Made by a program: the position numbers and the translations under genes
Source: Agelas oroides
Taxonomy: Eukaryota; Porifera; Demospongiae; Agelasida; Agelasidae
DNA length: 64,000 bases
Direction: 5' to 3'
Assembly (NCBI GenBank): GCA_949130485.1
Contig: OX422188.1
Coordinates: 2,565,722-2,629,721 of the forward strand
Shown: one piece after another, positions 1-12,600 of the stretch
Layout: every line of letters begins with the position of its first letter
How positions within the stretch are numbered: position 1 is the stretch's first letter
The notes under the pieces: generated by a model
The model's input: only the letters and a program-made list of their open reading frames with translations
What the model was told of the DNA's origin: nothing
Database searches by the model: none

Positions 1-126
1 TATCAGTGGAATTTATATTGTACATGCATGCATGTGTGCGGGAAAATGTTTTCCTGCCAGCTCTATGGATTCAAGCAACAGAATGTGCAGCTCATGCTGA
101 TCATATACTTGTGTGGACTGTTTTTC

Positions 127-338
127 AGGCCTCATTTGTGCTCTCTTGATTGAGTTGATTCAAGACACCCACAAAGCATTAGCTAGGTGTTTGTATGCAT
201 TGACAGTTAGTTTGAATGAACAAAATGACTGTCAAGTGCCTAACCGTTGTTCCATCAAACTAACAATCAATGCATACAAACACCTAGCTAATGCTTTGTG
301 GGTGTCTTGAATCAACTCAAGAGAAACAAATGAGGCCT
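127..338. repeat. Foldback (long inverted repeat) element
   Basis: Two arms of about 80 bp, 127-213 and 257-338, are near-perfect reverse complements; the outer end reads AGGCCTCATTTG on the left and CAAATGAGGCCT on the right. The short open frame at 113-310 is created by the palindrome and is not a gene. It is probably a non-autonomous foldback or MITE-type DNA element. No clear target duplication was identified. Confidence 0.8.
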
Positions 339-960
339 CAAATGTTCAATAGCAGAGCAGGAAAATATGTTAAAAAGTGCATTGCCTCCATCAGGACAAG
401 ATCAGGTATTGCAGGTGATGAGATGTTCTGAGAGAACTCTATCAGATCTTTAGCGCAAGAGGCAAGAGGTTGGGGGGTTGAATCATGTAAAGTACAATAT
501 ACTACTTGTCCAAAACACAGCCAGGCTGTGCCTCTGTCTCAACAAGCTGGCCTGTTCCTGCCACCTTGTCAATGACGTGCTTATCAGAGAATTGAAATAA
601 CATTCCCCATGCATGGCCATGTAAGGGTAAATTGTCAGTATCTTCAAAACAGTGGGTATGGATACCAGACAAAGTAGATGGAGACAATAACTTGATGTAC
701 ATTTAACTGAATGTGGCCAAAGTGATGATCAATGTCACTGTATACAAGTGCTAACTACAAATCATGCTAATGTTTAACTACTGCTATACCTTAGCAAGCA
801 ATCTAATAGTGAATCAAGTCTAAATTACTACTAATGCCCAACTACTGTACAGTAGCTACCTGAGTAATCTAATGCTTCTATGGGTGCACACAAAATGCAA
901 GCAGTGACAAATACAACTAAAAAGTGTTTCCTCTAAGCTGCATGGTTACAGATATGTAGC
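339..960. other. Intergenic, nothing recognised
   Basis: AT-rich sequence with no convincing coding frame, repeat or RNA gene on either strand. Confidence 0.5.
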
Positions 961-1316
961 CTAAGGCTGGGGAGGGTAAACTTGGGGAGGGTAAGCACCT
1001 TGGAGAGGGTAGGCAGCCTGAGGCTGGGAGGGTAACCTCGCTGAGACTGGGTATAGGGTAACCTTGGTGAAGCTGGAGAACATAGCCATGCTGAGGCTGG
1101 GAAGGGTAACCTTGCTACATTTGGGTGGGGTAACCTTAAGAAGTTGGAGAACGTAGCCATGCTGAGGCTGGGGAGGGTAACCTTGCTAAGTTTGGGTGGG
1201 GTAACCTTAAGAAGTTGGAGAACATAGCCATGCTGAGGCTGGGGAGGGTAACCTTGCTAAGTTTGGGTGGGGTAACCTTAAGGAGTTGGAGAATGTAGCC
1301 ATGCTGAGGTTGGGGG
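961..1316. repeat. 71-bp minisatellite
   Basis: The motif TAGCCATGCTGAGGCTGG recurs at about 1083, 1154, 1225 and 1296, a 71-bp period. Each unit also holds GGTGGGGTAACCTTAAG. Copies at 961-1080 are shorter and more diverged. Confidence 0.85.
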
Positions 1317-1380
1317 GTTTTGTCTGTGGAAGGAGTAGCAGATGGAAACGTTGTTACAGTTGAATGATGGGAAGCAACAC

Positions 1381-1468
1381 AGGTGATAACAACACAGATG
1401 CTTAGACATTACCCATCAGTCCGTCCACATGGCTCGGAGATTTGTGATTCAAGGTTGTCCTACCTTAA
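1381..1468 (-). repeat. Terminal fragment of TTAA element, reversed
   Basis: About 85 bp match the 3' end of the reverse-oriented TTAA element copies at 10283-10344 and 28290-28351. It abuts the next copy head to head and they share one TTAA at 1465-1468. Confidence 0.7.
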
Positions 1469-2387
1469 GGTAGGACAACCTTGAATCACAGATCTCTGAG
1501 TAATGTGGATGGATGGATGGGTAATGGCAATGTGTACACAAGATTCACAAAAAGTTTGTACCAAACTGCTTTCTCTACCTGATAATGCTAAAAAAAACTC
1601 AATTTTTAGTCCCTCAGCTAAAATAAAAATTTGCACCCTCTCCAAGACTCCACCCCCAGTCTGACCACATCATCAACACACACACAAAACAAGTCAAAAC
1701 TTTACGTATGGATTTGTCCTGGGACCACTTCAATTCCAGTCTACAGGCCAAAACACACATTTGACCTCAAAAACAGTCATTTTGGCTGTGCTGGCTTTCA
1801 CGAAAAATTCGACACACCTCCACTCAAACCAACCAAAACTGAGCCCAGTTTCAGAAAGCTCAACTCACCCCCTACAAAACTACGTATGCTTTTTCCCGCT
1901 CACCTCGAGGCCAGGGAGTTATGCCCACAAACCTACTCCCTGTCATTGCCCGTAGAATGGAGCCAAGTTACACACATTCCTGCTAGCATAAATCGGGCGG
2001 GGCCTACAAGCCCGAAAAGTCAGCTTTCTACAGTACCTTTGCCAGACAACTGTGTGATGATACCCGTCTTCCAGGATGGCTCTCTGCTTTTCCAGCACAC
2101 TCACAACGAGCTAGGAAATCTTTTTATTTGTTTTTTTTTGTTTCCTTTTTTTTTTAAGTGTTGGAGGATTTTTTCAAAGTTCCGCCCAGCCACATGAAAG
2201 TGCCACCAGACCACTACAAAGGGCCGCAGGCCACATCAAAGGGACACGCCTCCCTTGTTGATTCCTGTTGCCGCCATGGGAAAGTGTAAACAAGGCAATG
2301 AATTTCAATCGCGCCATTATGGTCACCCGTCATTAATTATTCATGAGCAGAATCGGCCCGATTCGCGATTCAAGGTCGTCCTGCCTA
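1465..2387 (+). mobile_element. Non-autonomous DNA element, TTAA family, copy 1
   Basis: It begins TTAA then GGTAGGACAACCTTGAATC and ends in the inverted form of the same terminus (CAAGGTCGTCCTGCCT). Related copies lie at 6326, 9671-10344 (reverse), 20367-20757 (partial), 27371-28351 (reverse, complete) and 35519-36270. The complete copies are bounded by TTAA, as in piggyBac-type and Kolobok-type insertions. The 188-codon frame at 1631-2197 lies inside the repeat, is not kept in the other copies, and I do not treat it as a gene. The right end has diverged and lost its TTAA. Confidence 0.8.
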
Positions 2388-3510
2388 CCCAGCTTATAAA
2401 CCTGCTACACTAAGTGATATGAAACAACAAGTTTCCTTGCTCAGGTTTGCTCCCATAATGTCATGCATTTATATATAGCAGCTCACATACCTCAATCCAT
2501 GAAGTCTTGCCGGACCCCAAGCATGAAAAAATGGCGTCTGGCGAATTTATCTCCACCGAAATTCAGCTGCATAATCTGACTGGCTGATTTGACAATTATC
2601 TCACATAGCTTCCTTAGGGAAAATGACTTAGCTTTACCTTTACAGACCTTTTATGAAGCCCTGCAAGCAATTTTGAAATTTTTCAGTGCTCCAGAGCAAG
2701 AGGCCCAACTTGATGTTTTTTTCCGAAAATACTGACATTATCTCCGAAGGAAAAGCATCATGATAAGATGTCTACTGACTATACCATAATAGATCGTATG
2801 TCTCCATGCGATTTCAGAAAGATGGTATAGACCTATCCAGAGGGTGCAACCATCATTTTTGCCACTCACATAGAACTCAATACTTATAAATGCCAAAGTT
2901 TGACGATTTTTAATAAATCAACCATAAAGCTGATAACTTTCACATTTGAGATTTGAGTCATTTGTACTAGGTATAAGAAATGTCATATAAAATTGGCGTC
3001 ACCATGGCAACGTAAATGACGGTTGCTAATCTACCCCGTTGATAAGGTCTATATAGATCCAGGCTATTCACGGTTGCCACTTGCCGGCTAGAAGGACAGC
3101 TGGGAACTCTCGAGCGCATGAAGTGACGATTTATTTACGCACGTATTTACGCGCGTCCTTTCTTCGCAGCGGCATAATGCTTACACGCGCGTTCCGCATC
3201 ACCCGCCGGTCCTCCATAACCAAACGCGGTGCATAACAGCTTTTATGGACAGCGATGGCAACGAGGCTAGTGGAACAGTTACAAACGGTTGGACACTTAA
3301 AATGTATAGCTAAGTGGCGTATAAAATCTTTTGATGGCCAAAAGGGGGATTCGAGCGAACCCCCTCGAACCCCCTCGAACCCCCCAATGGCCCCAGAAGC
3401 GATCTCCTAGCATCTAATTTTCCCGGGGGAACATGCCCCCAGGCCACCCTAGATGATACTACATGCGGTATGTAGACTTTGGCCACACCACCTTGAAATA
3501 GCTTGCCCTG
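2388..3510. other. Intergenic / upstream region of the receptor gene
   Basis: No coding frame or transposon ends were recognised. Segment 3060-3250 is rich in CpG compared with its surroundings, and a short tandem of CCCCTCGAAC lies at 3358-3385. Confidence 0.4.
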
Positions 3511-3511
3511 T

Positions 3512-3525
3512 AATATATATATATA
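3512..3525 (+). promoter_or_regulatory. TATA-like run upstream of receptor gene exon 1
   Basis: An alternating AT run (AATATATATATATA) sits about 95 bp upstream of the ATG at 3621 and could be a TATA box. This is positional inference only. Confidence 0.3.
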
Positions 3526-3620
3526 CGTCCAGAGTAATTACAGAATACAAGTACCGCTGGCCGGCGAGCTCGCGTGAAGTGTTTGTCGTCGCTGATATTG
3601 TCTAATGTGCAAGCAACAAG

Positions 3621-6600
3621 ATGAGTAGCGTTTTGCTTCTGCTGATAACGTTTGTTAGCTGTGTAACCGGTAAGTTAATGCGAGCGTACGTAGCATGCAT
3701 AAATAAATTTAATAAGTTTTGTAACAAAAATTCAGGCCAAAGTGAAGAGGATCAGACGCCATGCTTGTACCCATCTGCAAATTTTTTTGCAGTTCAATCG
3801 GATTTTGGAACCGTGTACACAACACATCCAGTAATAATGTTATTAGTACATGAGACTCTGAGATGTAGCAGCAACAAGCTACTTAGTTAGGCCATCCTAG
3901 TTAGGGTTCCCAATGGAAAAAGTGAAGGTGCACCAGTTTCAAATCTGTTGTTCTATGGGAATAATGTATTGCAACATAAAAATAACCCAGCAAATATAGT
4001 CTCTTGACAGCTACAAACTTGAATGGTCCAGGCATTTTTGCACAAGATAAAATCCATTAGTGCCATTAGTTTCATAGCTAGGCTTGAAAAGTCTCTTGAA
4101 CCAATGCACTGGCGTTTGCTAAATTTAGCTACTTGTCAAAAGTCACTTCAAACTATTATATTGTGTGCTGGAGCTGAGATACATAAAAGCAGGACTATAA
4201 TAGTTGATGCTGCAAAGCTATTTTAGCCAATTCGTCTTTGACTTGAAAGTGTTAAGTGTCAAAAATTAAGCGATAATTGGTTCTTGGATTTCAGCATACT
4301 TGAGTCAAATGCATTTAATCTTTGATTTTTCCTCGGGTCCCATACCCTGGTCCCCTTTTTTACAGGATGAATGATTAAGGTATTGGTTGAGAATTGCCTT
4401 CATGGCCATCATGATGAAATTCACATCATTCCAGGATGCACAAGTGAATAATCTGCAAGCATGACCCCAAACTTTCATGCATCTACATGCATAATTGGGT
4501 CTGGCTGCACAAGACTAAAGTGAGCTCTACTCATGCACATAATGTGGGTGAGCAGATATTACCAACTCTCATTTCTTGTCCATAGACATCAGATGTTTTC
4601 ACTAAAAATGTTAAACATCTACCGGTACTAGACATTGCTGTTTGAATCTGCAATTGGCTTATCAGCCGAGGGCTGCCTTGGCCTTAGATATAATTAACTG
4701 ACTGTGCAAAATGTCAAGCAAGTAGAACTATACTGATCAATAAATGCCTTGCTAGCCAATACTGCATCTGTCAACAACCTAGTGCTAGCATGCACCATAT
4801 AGGTTGTTTGTGTACTCAGGTGTATAGGTGTAGTTCGACAATTTAATTGCTGTGAGTTGCAGCTGCATGTGTTAAAGTAGATGTAGCTGAGATAAATACT
4901 GCCAGGTTATATAGAAGTATTTAGTTCATTACTATCGTCTAAATATACTCTAAAAATTAATGTTAACATAATGTTGTTAGGTATATGCACCAAAAATCAG
5001 AAATCTGCATGCATTGAAATGGTCTAAGGTCCTCTCCCAACACATGAAACAAAGTGACGGAAAAACTTTTTGCTTTGTTTTTCAAGTGGTACCCACACCG
5101 TAAGTGGAAAGAGAGACTAGTGGCTTAAACAAAAATAGTTGTGAGACACACAGTTGCTCAGGTTGATTGTTGCACATTTCATGATATTATTGATTAATCA
5201 TTGATGACATATTTTGAAGTTAGTAGACTTTAAGCTGTATGATGTCAACAAATAGGCTCTGCACTGAGGAGTGACAGCACATCAAGGGTGCTTCTGTACT
5301 TGGTTATAGAAATTAAAGACTCTTAAGCAGTGCTGGGTATTGCTCTCCTTTTTTAACCAATGGGTTTGTCGAAGATCCTCCATTGGTGCTGAAAGCGTTT
5401 GGTTATTCACTGACTGACTATTGAGTGCTCCTACTGAAGGAATTTTTGTCTTTTTTGTTTGCATGTTAATAATACCATAGCGGTCAGCAGGTATTCTCAC
5501 CTGGCCTGCAGTATCCCAAAAACTATAATAAAACTATATAAACTTGAATGAGGTTACACTTCATGAACAACTTGTTAGTGGTGGTTGCAAATCTGCACAG
5601 GATGCCTGCAAGTGCTCTTGTGTGAGGTAAGAAGTGTGAAAACCTGGAGGTTGGATCCATGTGATCTGTGGGCTAAAAGTGACCTCTAAAAACTTGTGAT
5701 AACAGCAAAACAACGAATTTTGCAGGTGTGCATATAAGCTTTGCATGTATATACATGTACACATCATGCTATTATCACAAGTTGGTATGTGTGTTCTTTA
5801 TGGATTTGCTTGTTTGTACATGCAATGCTTATTGCATGTATGCAAAATACGTTTTCACATGCAAAAAGCATTGGATGTATACATATGTGAAATGCATTGC
5901 ATGTATAAACAAGCAAATGCATTTACACATGCAAAGAACACACATACCAACTTGTGATAATAGCATGATGTGTACATGTACATACATGCCAAGATTATTG
6001 ATAATTAGCACACCTGCGTAATTTGTTGTTTTGCAATGCTATAAGCACTGTAAGCACTGGCTTGCAAAGTAATTAATGCCCTGTCCAGACCAGGTTCATG
6101 GTAACCATGCTAGTCTGGCTTGATTATGCTTTAAGGCGTTGCTAACTATCCACAGGACACACCATGCTGTAACCTTGTGGTTTGTGGCCTGCTCATAACT
6201 AGCCTGCTTTGTAAACTTAGAATCCCATCTCATGCCCCTTAGCAACTATGAAACCCTGGACAGGCTGCTCTGTTTAGCACTTTTCCAGCATATGCCACTA
6301 TACAGTGACCACCCTAGTATTACGCTTAAGGTAGGACAACCTTGAATCGCGAATCGGGCCGATTCCACTCATGAATAATTAAAGTGCCCCCCCCAAAAAT
6401 CCAACAAGGAGGGCCTGCCCCCCCCCCCCCCCCCCCAGGCTCCATGTTATAGTATATACTAGAACATTGTGGGGGCGAGCCTGAGCAAGCAGTTGCTATG
6501 GCTACACATGAAAATAGTAGACTAACTTTCACGCTGAAATCATGAGCTGAATCGCTAGCGTTTATGAGTGCCGTTCATGCACGGGCCTTACCTGAAGCGA

Positions 6601-9600
6601 TCTCAAACCGGCGTGTATAATTTCGGTACGATCTGCGAGCAGCCTGCCGTTGAAGGTCGGTCCGTAGCTGCCGTGACAAACAAGGTGCCGTACGTGCTTC
6701 AACTTGAGCCGTCTCCGTTACGGTTGCCGATGCTGCACTCCAGCATCTTGCAATGCAGTCCCGCTAGTGTGGGGCTCGACTCAGGCTCGCCCCACACTTG
6801 TGGTGAAAACGGAAAATTGTCTATATATATGTATGTTTGTTTGGTACGTGCGTATTCCGTATATGCATTCTGCCCTATTTGTGCGTGATGAAATATTCCC
6901 ACATGTTTGCATGCACAGGTAGCTAGCTAGCTACATTTTAAGTCAGAAAAGCTTTAGGTACGACTCAATTATGGAAGGCGAAGCAAGAAGAGAAAGGCTG
7001 AGGCGTAGAAACCAACGCTATAGGGATCGTCGCGCTGTTGAAAGTGCTCAACAAACGGAGACACTTGTGGTGAAAACGGAAAATTGTCTATATATATATA
7101 TATATATGTTTGTTTGTTTGGTACGTGCGTATTCCATATATGCATTCTGCCCTTTTTGTGCGTGATGAAGTATTCCCACATGTTTGCATGCACAGGTAGC
7201 TAGCTAGCTACATTTTAAAGTCAGAAAAAAAGCCGCTTTAGGTACGACTCAATTATGGAAGGCGAAGCAAGAAGAGAAAGGCTGAGGCGTAGAAACCAAC
7301 GCGATAGGGATCGTCGCGCTGTTGAAAGCGCTCAACAAAGGGAGACACGGTTAGCGAGACGGAGAGTAAGGGATAGAGCTCGTCGTGCTTCGCGGTCTGC
7401 TGCCGAGCGGGAGAGGATCTTGGATCAGAGGAGAGAGCGATTAGCGTCGGAGACTCCAGACCAGAGAGAGGTCCGCCTCGAGCAAGTGAGCCTCGCGAGG
7501 CAAAGGAGATTGACCCATGAGACTCCGAACCAGAGAGAGGTCCGCCTCGAGCAAGTGAGCCTCGCGAGGCATATGAGACAGACCCATGAGACCCCGGATC
7601 AGAGAGAGGCCCAGTTGGAGCAAATGAGCGTCGCACAGCAAAGGAGACTGACCCATGAGACCCCGGATCAGAGAGAGGCCCGGTTGGAGCAAATGAGCGT
7701 CGCACAGCAAAGGAGACTGACCCATGAGACCCCAGATCAGAGAGAGGCCCGGTTGGAGCAAATGAGCGTCGCACAGCAAAGGAGACTGACCCATGAGACC
7801 CCGAACCAGAGAGAGGCCCGGCTGGAGCAAATGAGCCTCACGCAGCAAAGGAGACTGACCCATGAGACTCCTGAAGAGACAGCAGCAAGATGTGAACAAG
7901 ACAGAGAGAGTCACAGGAGACAAAGAGAGCCGTTCGTACTAAGATGGTGAACTTCATTCACACCAGCAGCTCTACAGGTCTCCAAATATGTTACATGCTT
8001 AGAGAAGTTTCCTGGCCTGAATGTCAGAACATTACCACCTGACAGTAGTGACACTGAGTGTGTGAGATGCATTCGAGACAAGCGTATCCCCAAGCTTTAC
8101 TCGTCCATGAACAACATGGACCCTGGTCCTGTCTGTACCTCCTGAACTTCAGGTTAGTGTGTCTTGAATGGCTGAATACCATAATCTTATGTACATTTCA
8201 ATTTGAGAAGCAGGTTCCTTGCAGCTTTGTAAAAGCCCTTGAATACCATGTATGTGTGTCCCTTCGAGCTTTGTAGACACTTAAAGCCGTCCTTTCGTTG
8301 GTAGCCTTCCATTCATACCTTTGAAATGTGTTCTGTAATTTTTAGGACTTATCCCATAATTATAAGAAACTGCAACAAGTATACCAGGAGTCTATTACAG
8401 TAAGAGTTTGCAACTCGTGTGGTTTAGGCAACCAACATGCAGTGAATATGCTTACCAGGTACTAAATATGAAGCCATTCTAGGTGAACATTAGCTATGAG
8501 CTATGTGAACACTAGCAAAAGCCCGCCTCTTTACTGCTGTGTTTTCACAGCTTAGCACATTCAACCTACTGTCTGCGGTATAGAAACAATTATGGGAGTT
8601 GCACACTCTTGCTGTAACCGGCTACACTGCAGCATTCCACAAAACACCCACAACTATATTCTATTATGTTGATCATGTTACTGCAGGGCTTGACACAAGT
8701 TGAAGAGATGCTTGTTGCAGCTGTTATGCCCATCATGTCAATCTACCGACTACCACATGGCCAGTATGGTTATAAATAAACTTACCGCAGGATGTCATGT
8801 CATTTGCTCACAGGCTGCCACGACTACCCTCAGACCTTGATATTGTTGTCGTCAGAAAGGAAGGTACTGATCAATCTCATTGTGACTTTCATGTCAGAAG
8901 ATTGAAAACTGGTGAAGTCTTAGCCTGAAACGATGCTGCTCTGCGTTGGTCGCTTACACATGCACTGTGACCCACCATGTGACATCTACCACTCGCTCAG
9001 GCTCGCGCCATGATGCTTTGCATTTCACTAGTACTATATCATGCTGATTGGGGCGAGCCTGAGCGAGCCCCACACTAGCGGGACTACATTGCTGTGTATG
9101 CGTATGTCTGTGAGGCCATATACCGAAATTTAAATTGAACGAATGGATGTCAAATTTCCGTATCTAACTCCCACGCCAATGGATCTACTGAATGCGACAG
9201 AGGACTCCTCACCGTGTAACTCAGCGGTGCTCATAACGCGCTTCGCCGATAGCCTCGTTCCCAGGTTCCCAGGCCTTCGCGCGTTCGTCGCTTGCAGCAA
9301 CGAACAGGAACGAGGGAACGAGGCTACTTCGTCGATGTGTGAATATCTAACGATCCAGGAAGCGCGTATGAGCCATTAACGGAAGTTATCACACAGCGCA
9401 ATCCGATCAAATACGCGATTAAACAATCTACACAGGACTGCCACAAATGGATGTTAGTAGTGACTTGGACCCTCCCACCTTGCGAACAATGGCAACAACA
9501 ATATGGTCTGCACCAGCAGCATGTTAGGTGTGAAACTCATGCATTACATGCTGCAAGTTTGATCACAAATAAGAAGCCCGATCTATAATTTGCTTGCTCA

Positions 9601-12600
9601 AGCTCGCCCCCCAAAATGTTCCATATTCCGTTAGTTATAACCCTAACCCCACACCCTTGGCTCCCCCAATCTAAAATTGTTTCCTACTCCACTGGGGCTT
9701 GAATGTTTGTGAGTGTGGTGGAAAGGCAGAGAGCCATCCTGGAAGACGGGTATCATCACACAGTTGTCTGGCAAAGGTACTGTAGAAAGCTGACTTTTCG
9801 GGCTTGTAGGCCCCGCCCGATTTTATGCTAGCGTGAATGTGTGTAACTTGGCTCCATTCTAGGGGCAATGACAGGGAGCAAGTTTGTGGGCATAACTCCC
9901 TGGCCTCGAGGTGAGCGGGAAAAAGCATACATAGTTTTGTAGGGGGTGAGTTGAGCTTTCTGAAACTGGGTTCAGTTTTGGTTGGTTTGAGTGGAGGTGT
10001 GTCGAATTTTTCTTGAAAGCCAGCATAGCCAAAATGCCTGTTTTTGAGGTCAAATGTGTGTTTTGGCCTGTAGACTGGAATTGAAGTGGTCCCAGGACAA
10101 ATCCATGCGTAAAGTTTTTACTTGTTTTGTGTATGTGTTGATGATGTGGTCAGACTGGGGGTGGAGCCTTGGAGAGGGTGCAAATTTCTATTTTAGCTGA
10201 GGGACTAAAAATTGAGTTTTTTTAGCATTATCAGGTAGAGAAAGCAGTTTGTTACAAACTTTTTGTGAATCCTGTGTACAGTTAGACATTACCCATCCAT
10301 CTGTCCACATGACTCGGAGATTTGTGATTCAAGGTTGTCCTACCTAATTAAGCCTTGTCCCTGCTTGTGGTATGTGTCGCTCTCCGCTGATTGCATGCGC
10401 ATCAATTACACTACCAGACTTGATTTTTTGGCCATTGATAGGGGTCAGACTGGCATACCAGTGGGTCTCAAGAGTGCTGACTCCCTAGCTCTACAGGACC
10501 AGGACGCTGGTGCTGGCCTGTATTGGGCTATTTGGGATGAGGCCACACAAGGGTACCGCCCAAGTTTACCCCCAAATAGGCCAATTGCTTTGGTCGTGAT
10601 TGTGATATTCACGTAGTTGACTATGAGGATCGCCAAATATAAAAGGGGTATACACAACTTGATAACATATGGTGAATGACATATGAGTACGACCTAGGAC
10701 AATGATATAGTTCACTGTGTGTGTATGCATAGTAGCTCAGCCAACCACATGTTCATGGAGAGCTGGTACTGTGCTGAGCCAGGAGGGAGGTAGCGGAGTG
10801 AAGTCTCCCATTAGTCGTATATATGATCTGTATCCCTTACTGCGCCACTGTCCAAGTTGTTTGATTGACTTTACCGGTATCCCTGCGGCCACAGCTGTAG
10901 TTGCTGCTCCGATCCGTAGGCTGTGAGTGTTGTATTCTTCAGGGGGAAGTCCAATATGTTTGATGAGTATACAACGATTGTGGCGAAAATCCTGAAGGAT
11001 GAGTGGCTTGCCACCGCAACGGATGAAGAGGGGTTGGTGTGGTCCAGTCGAGTAATGAGTGAGATAATGCCGTATGATCCGTGCTGGGCACTGTTTGCCT
11101 CCTGTGGCTCCCAGGGAGACTGTGTGACCAAAGGTGTGTTGATCCGCCTTTGACTGTTTAATGTGGAAGTGTAGGATAGAGGTGGAGGATGAAATGTCTG
11201 CTGGAGTGGCATGGATTGCTGGGCTGAAGGTTCCCCAGCTAGGGGTTGTGAATTCACTACCTCTTAGAAATCCCATAGAAAGCTAGAAAGCTAGACAAAG
11301 TGCTGCACGGAGCATGGTGCGGTCATGCTTGCACCACCGCTGGGTGGAGTGCACGGTGGTCAGGAGTGCGTTCAGGATGCTGGTGGTGATAGGTTTGCAG
11401 ATGAGTGGCTGCTGTGAGGAGTGATAGTGAGCCATCCCGAGTAGGGCCAGTTGGAGGGATGGGTTATGTCGTGTCGGAGTTTGCAGGCCAGCTCTCCGGT
11501 GAAGGAGAGAGACTGCGGCAAGGTACACTCTGGCTGTCCTGGGCGCCACAGATCTGCTTAACTCTGCTGCAAATAAGGGTACTGTGTGTTTACTGGCGGG
11601 AAGTGCAGTAAGTTTCAGCTGCTGGCAGAATTGGTGGAAGCGGCGGTGGCCGGATTTGTATGCCCTGGAGGAGGAGGAGGATATGGCCAAGTTGTGCAGG
11701 GTGTGAAGTTGCTGACTCACAGCTGTGTGAGTGCGGCTTTGGCTCACAGCTTTGTGAGTGCATCTTTGGCTCACAGCTGTGTGAGTGTGGTTTCGGCTCA
11801 CAGCTGTGTGAGTGTGGCTTCGGCTCACAGCTGTGTGAGTGTGGCTTCGGCTCACAGCTGTGTGAGTGCAGATGGTATCGGTGTTGGCTGTCTGTCTGCC
11901 TGTGGGGCAAGAGAAAAAACGTGACATTTGGTTGAGCGATAATGCATCTGCAATACCATTCTCTTTGCCTGGTACGTGTATCAGTGCTATGGTGAAGTTA
12001 TGGTTGGCTGCCAATAGGAACAGGCGTCGAAAGAGGTCAGCAATTTGTGGGTGTTTCCCAGACTTCCTCTGCCAAGCTTTTACAATGGCCTCAATGTCGC
12101 AGCAGAAACAGATTCTTTTACCACGTAGCCGTGTGGTGGCTGCTACCAGGATGGCGAACAGCTCCTGCCATTGGATGGATTGTTGTGGGAGCCGTTGATG
12201 TGGTTGCCAATTGCCACGCAGCCAGGCACCTGCAAAGTAGGCCCCATAGCCTTTGCTACCGAAGCGTCTGTATAGAGCTGGAGATCCGGGGCCAAGACTC
12301 AGGTTGTGTACAGGAACATAGCCCGTCCGTTCCATGCTGGAAGGAACTGGAGCCACCACTGAATGTCTGCCCGAGCCTGGCTGTTTAGTGTGACATGGTG
12401 ATGGAGTTGGCTGACTGTTGTGGACAGGTCGATGAGCCGACGTAGGAACAGACTCCCAGCAGGTACCACCTTGGCTGCAAAAGACAGTTTTCCGATTAAT
12501 GAGAGAAGGCGCCGTTTTGATGTTTTCCGACGTCCAAACCAGGACTCCAGTTCTTGCAAGATGTCATTTAGCTTAGCCAGTGGCAGGCGTAGCTCCCTCC

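Larger units (their letters stand above)
6462..9622. mobile_element. Composite Helitron-like region bounded by inverted repeats
   Basis: The ends GAACATTGTGGGGGCGAGCC (6462) and its inverted partner (9591-9622) frame about 3.2 kb. An inner inverted pair lies at 6750-6795 and 9050-9095 (CAGTCCCGCTAGTGTGGGGC). Inside are a 267/285-bp tandem duplication (6794-7060 and 7061-7345), an Arg/Glu-rich repeat frame and pieces matching Helitron replication-initiator N-terminal regions. True Helitrons lack terminal inverted repeats, so the frame may be a second element type that captured Helitron sequence. Confidence 0.5.

Noticed and set aside
1631-2197. 188-codon open frame
   Set aside because: It lies within a TTAA-family repeat, is disrupted in the other copies and has low-complexity ends; not a gene.
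5728-6021. Overlapping frames on both strands
   Set aside because: Mirror translations of a palindromic foldback element.
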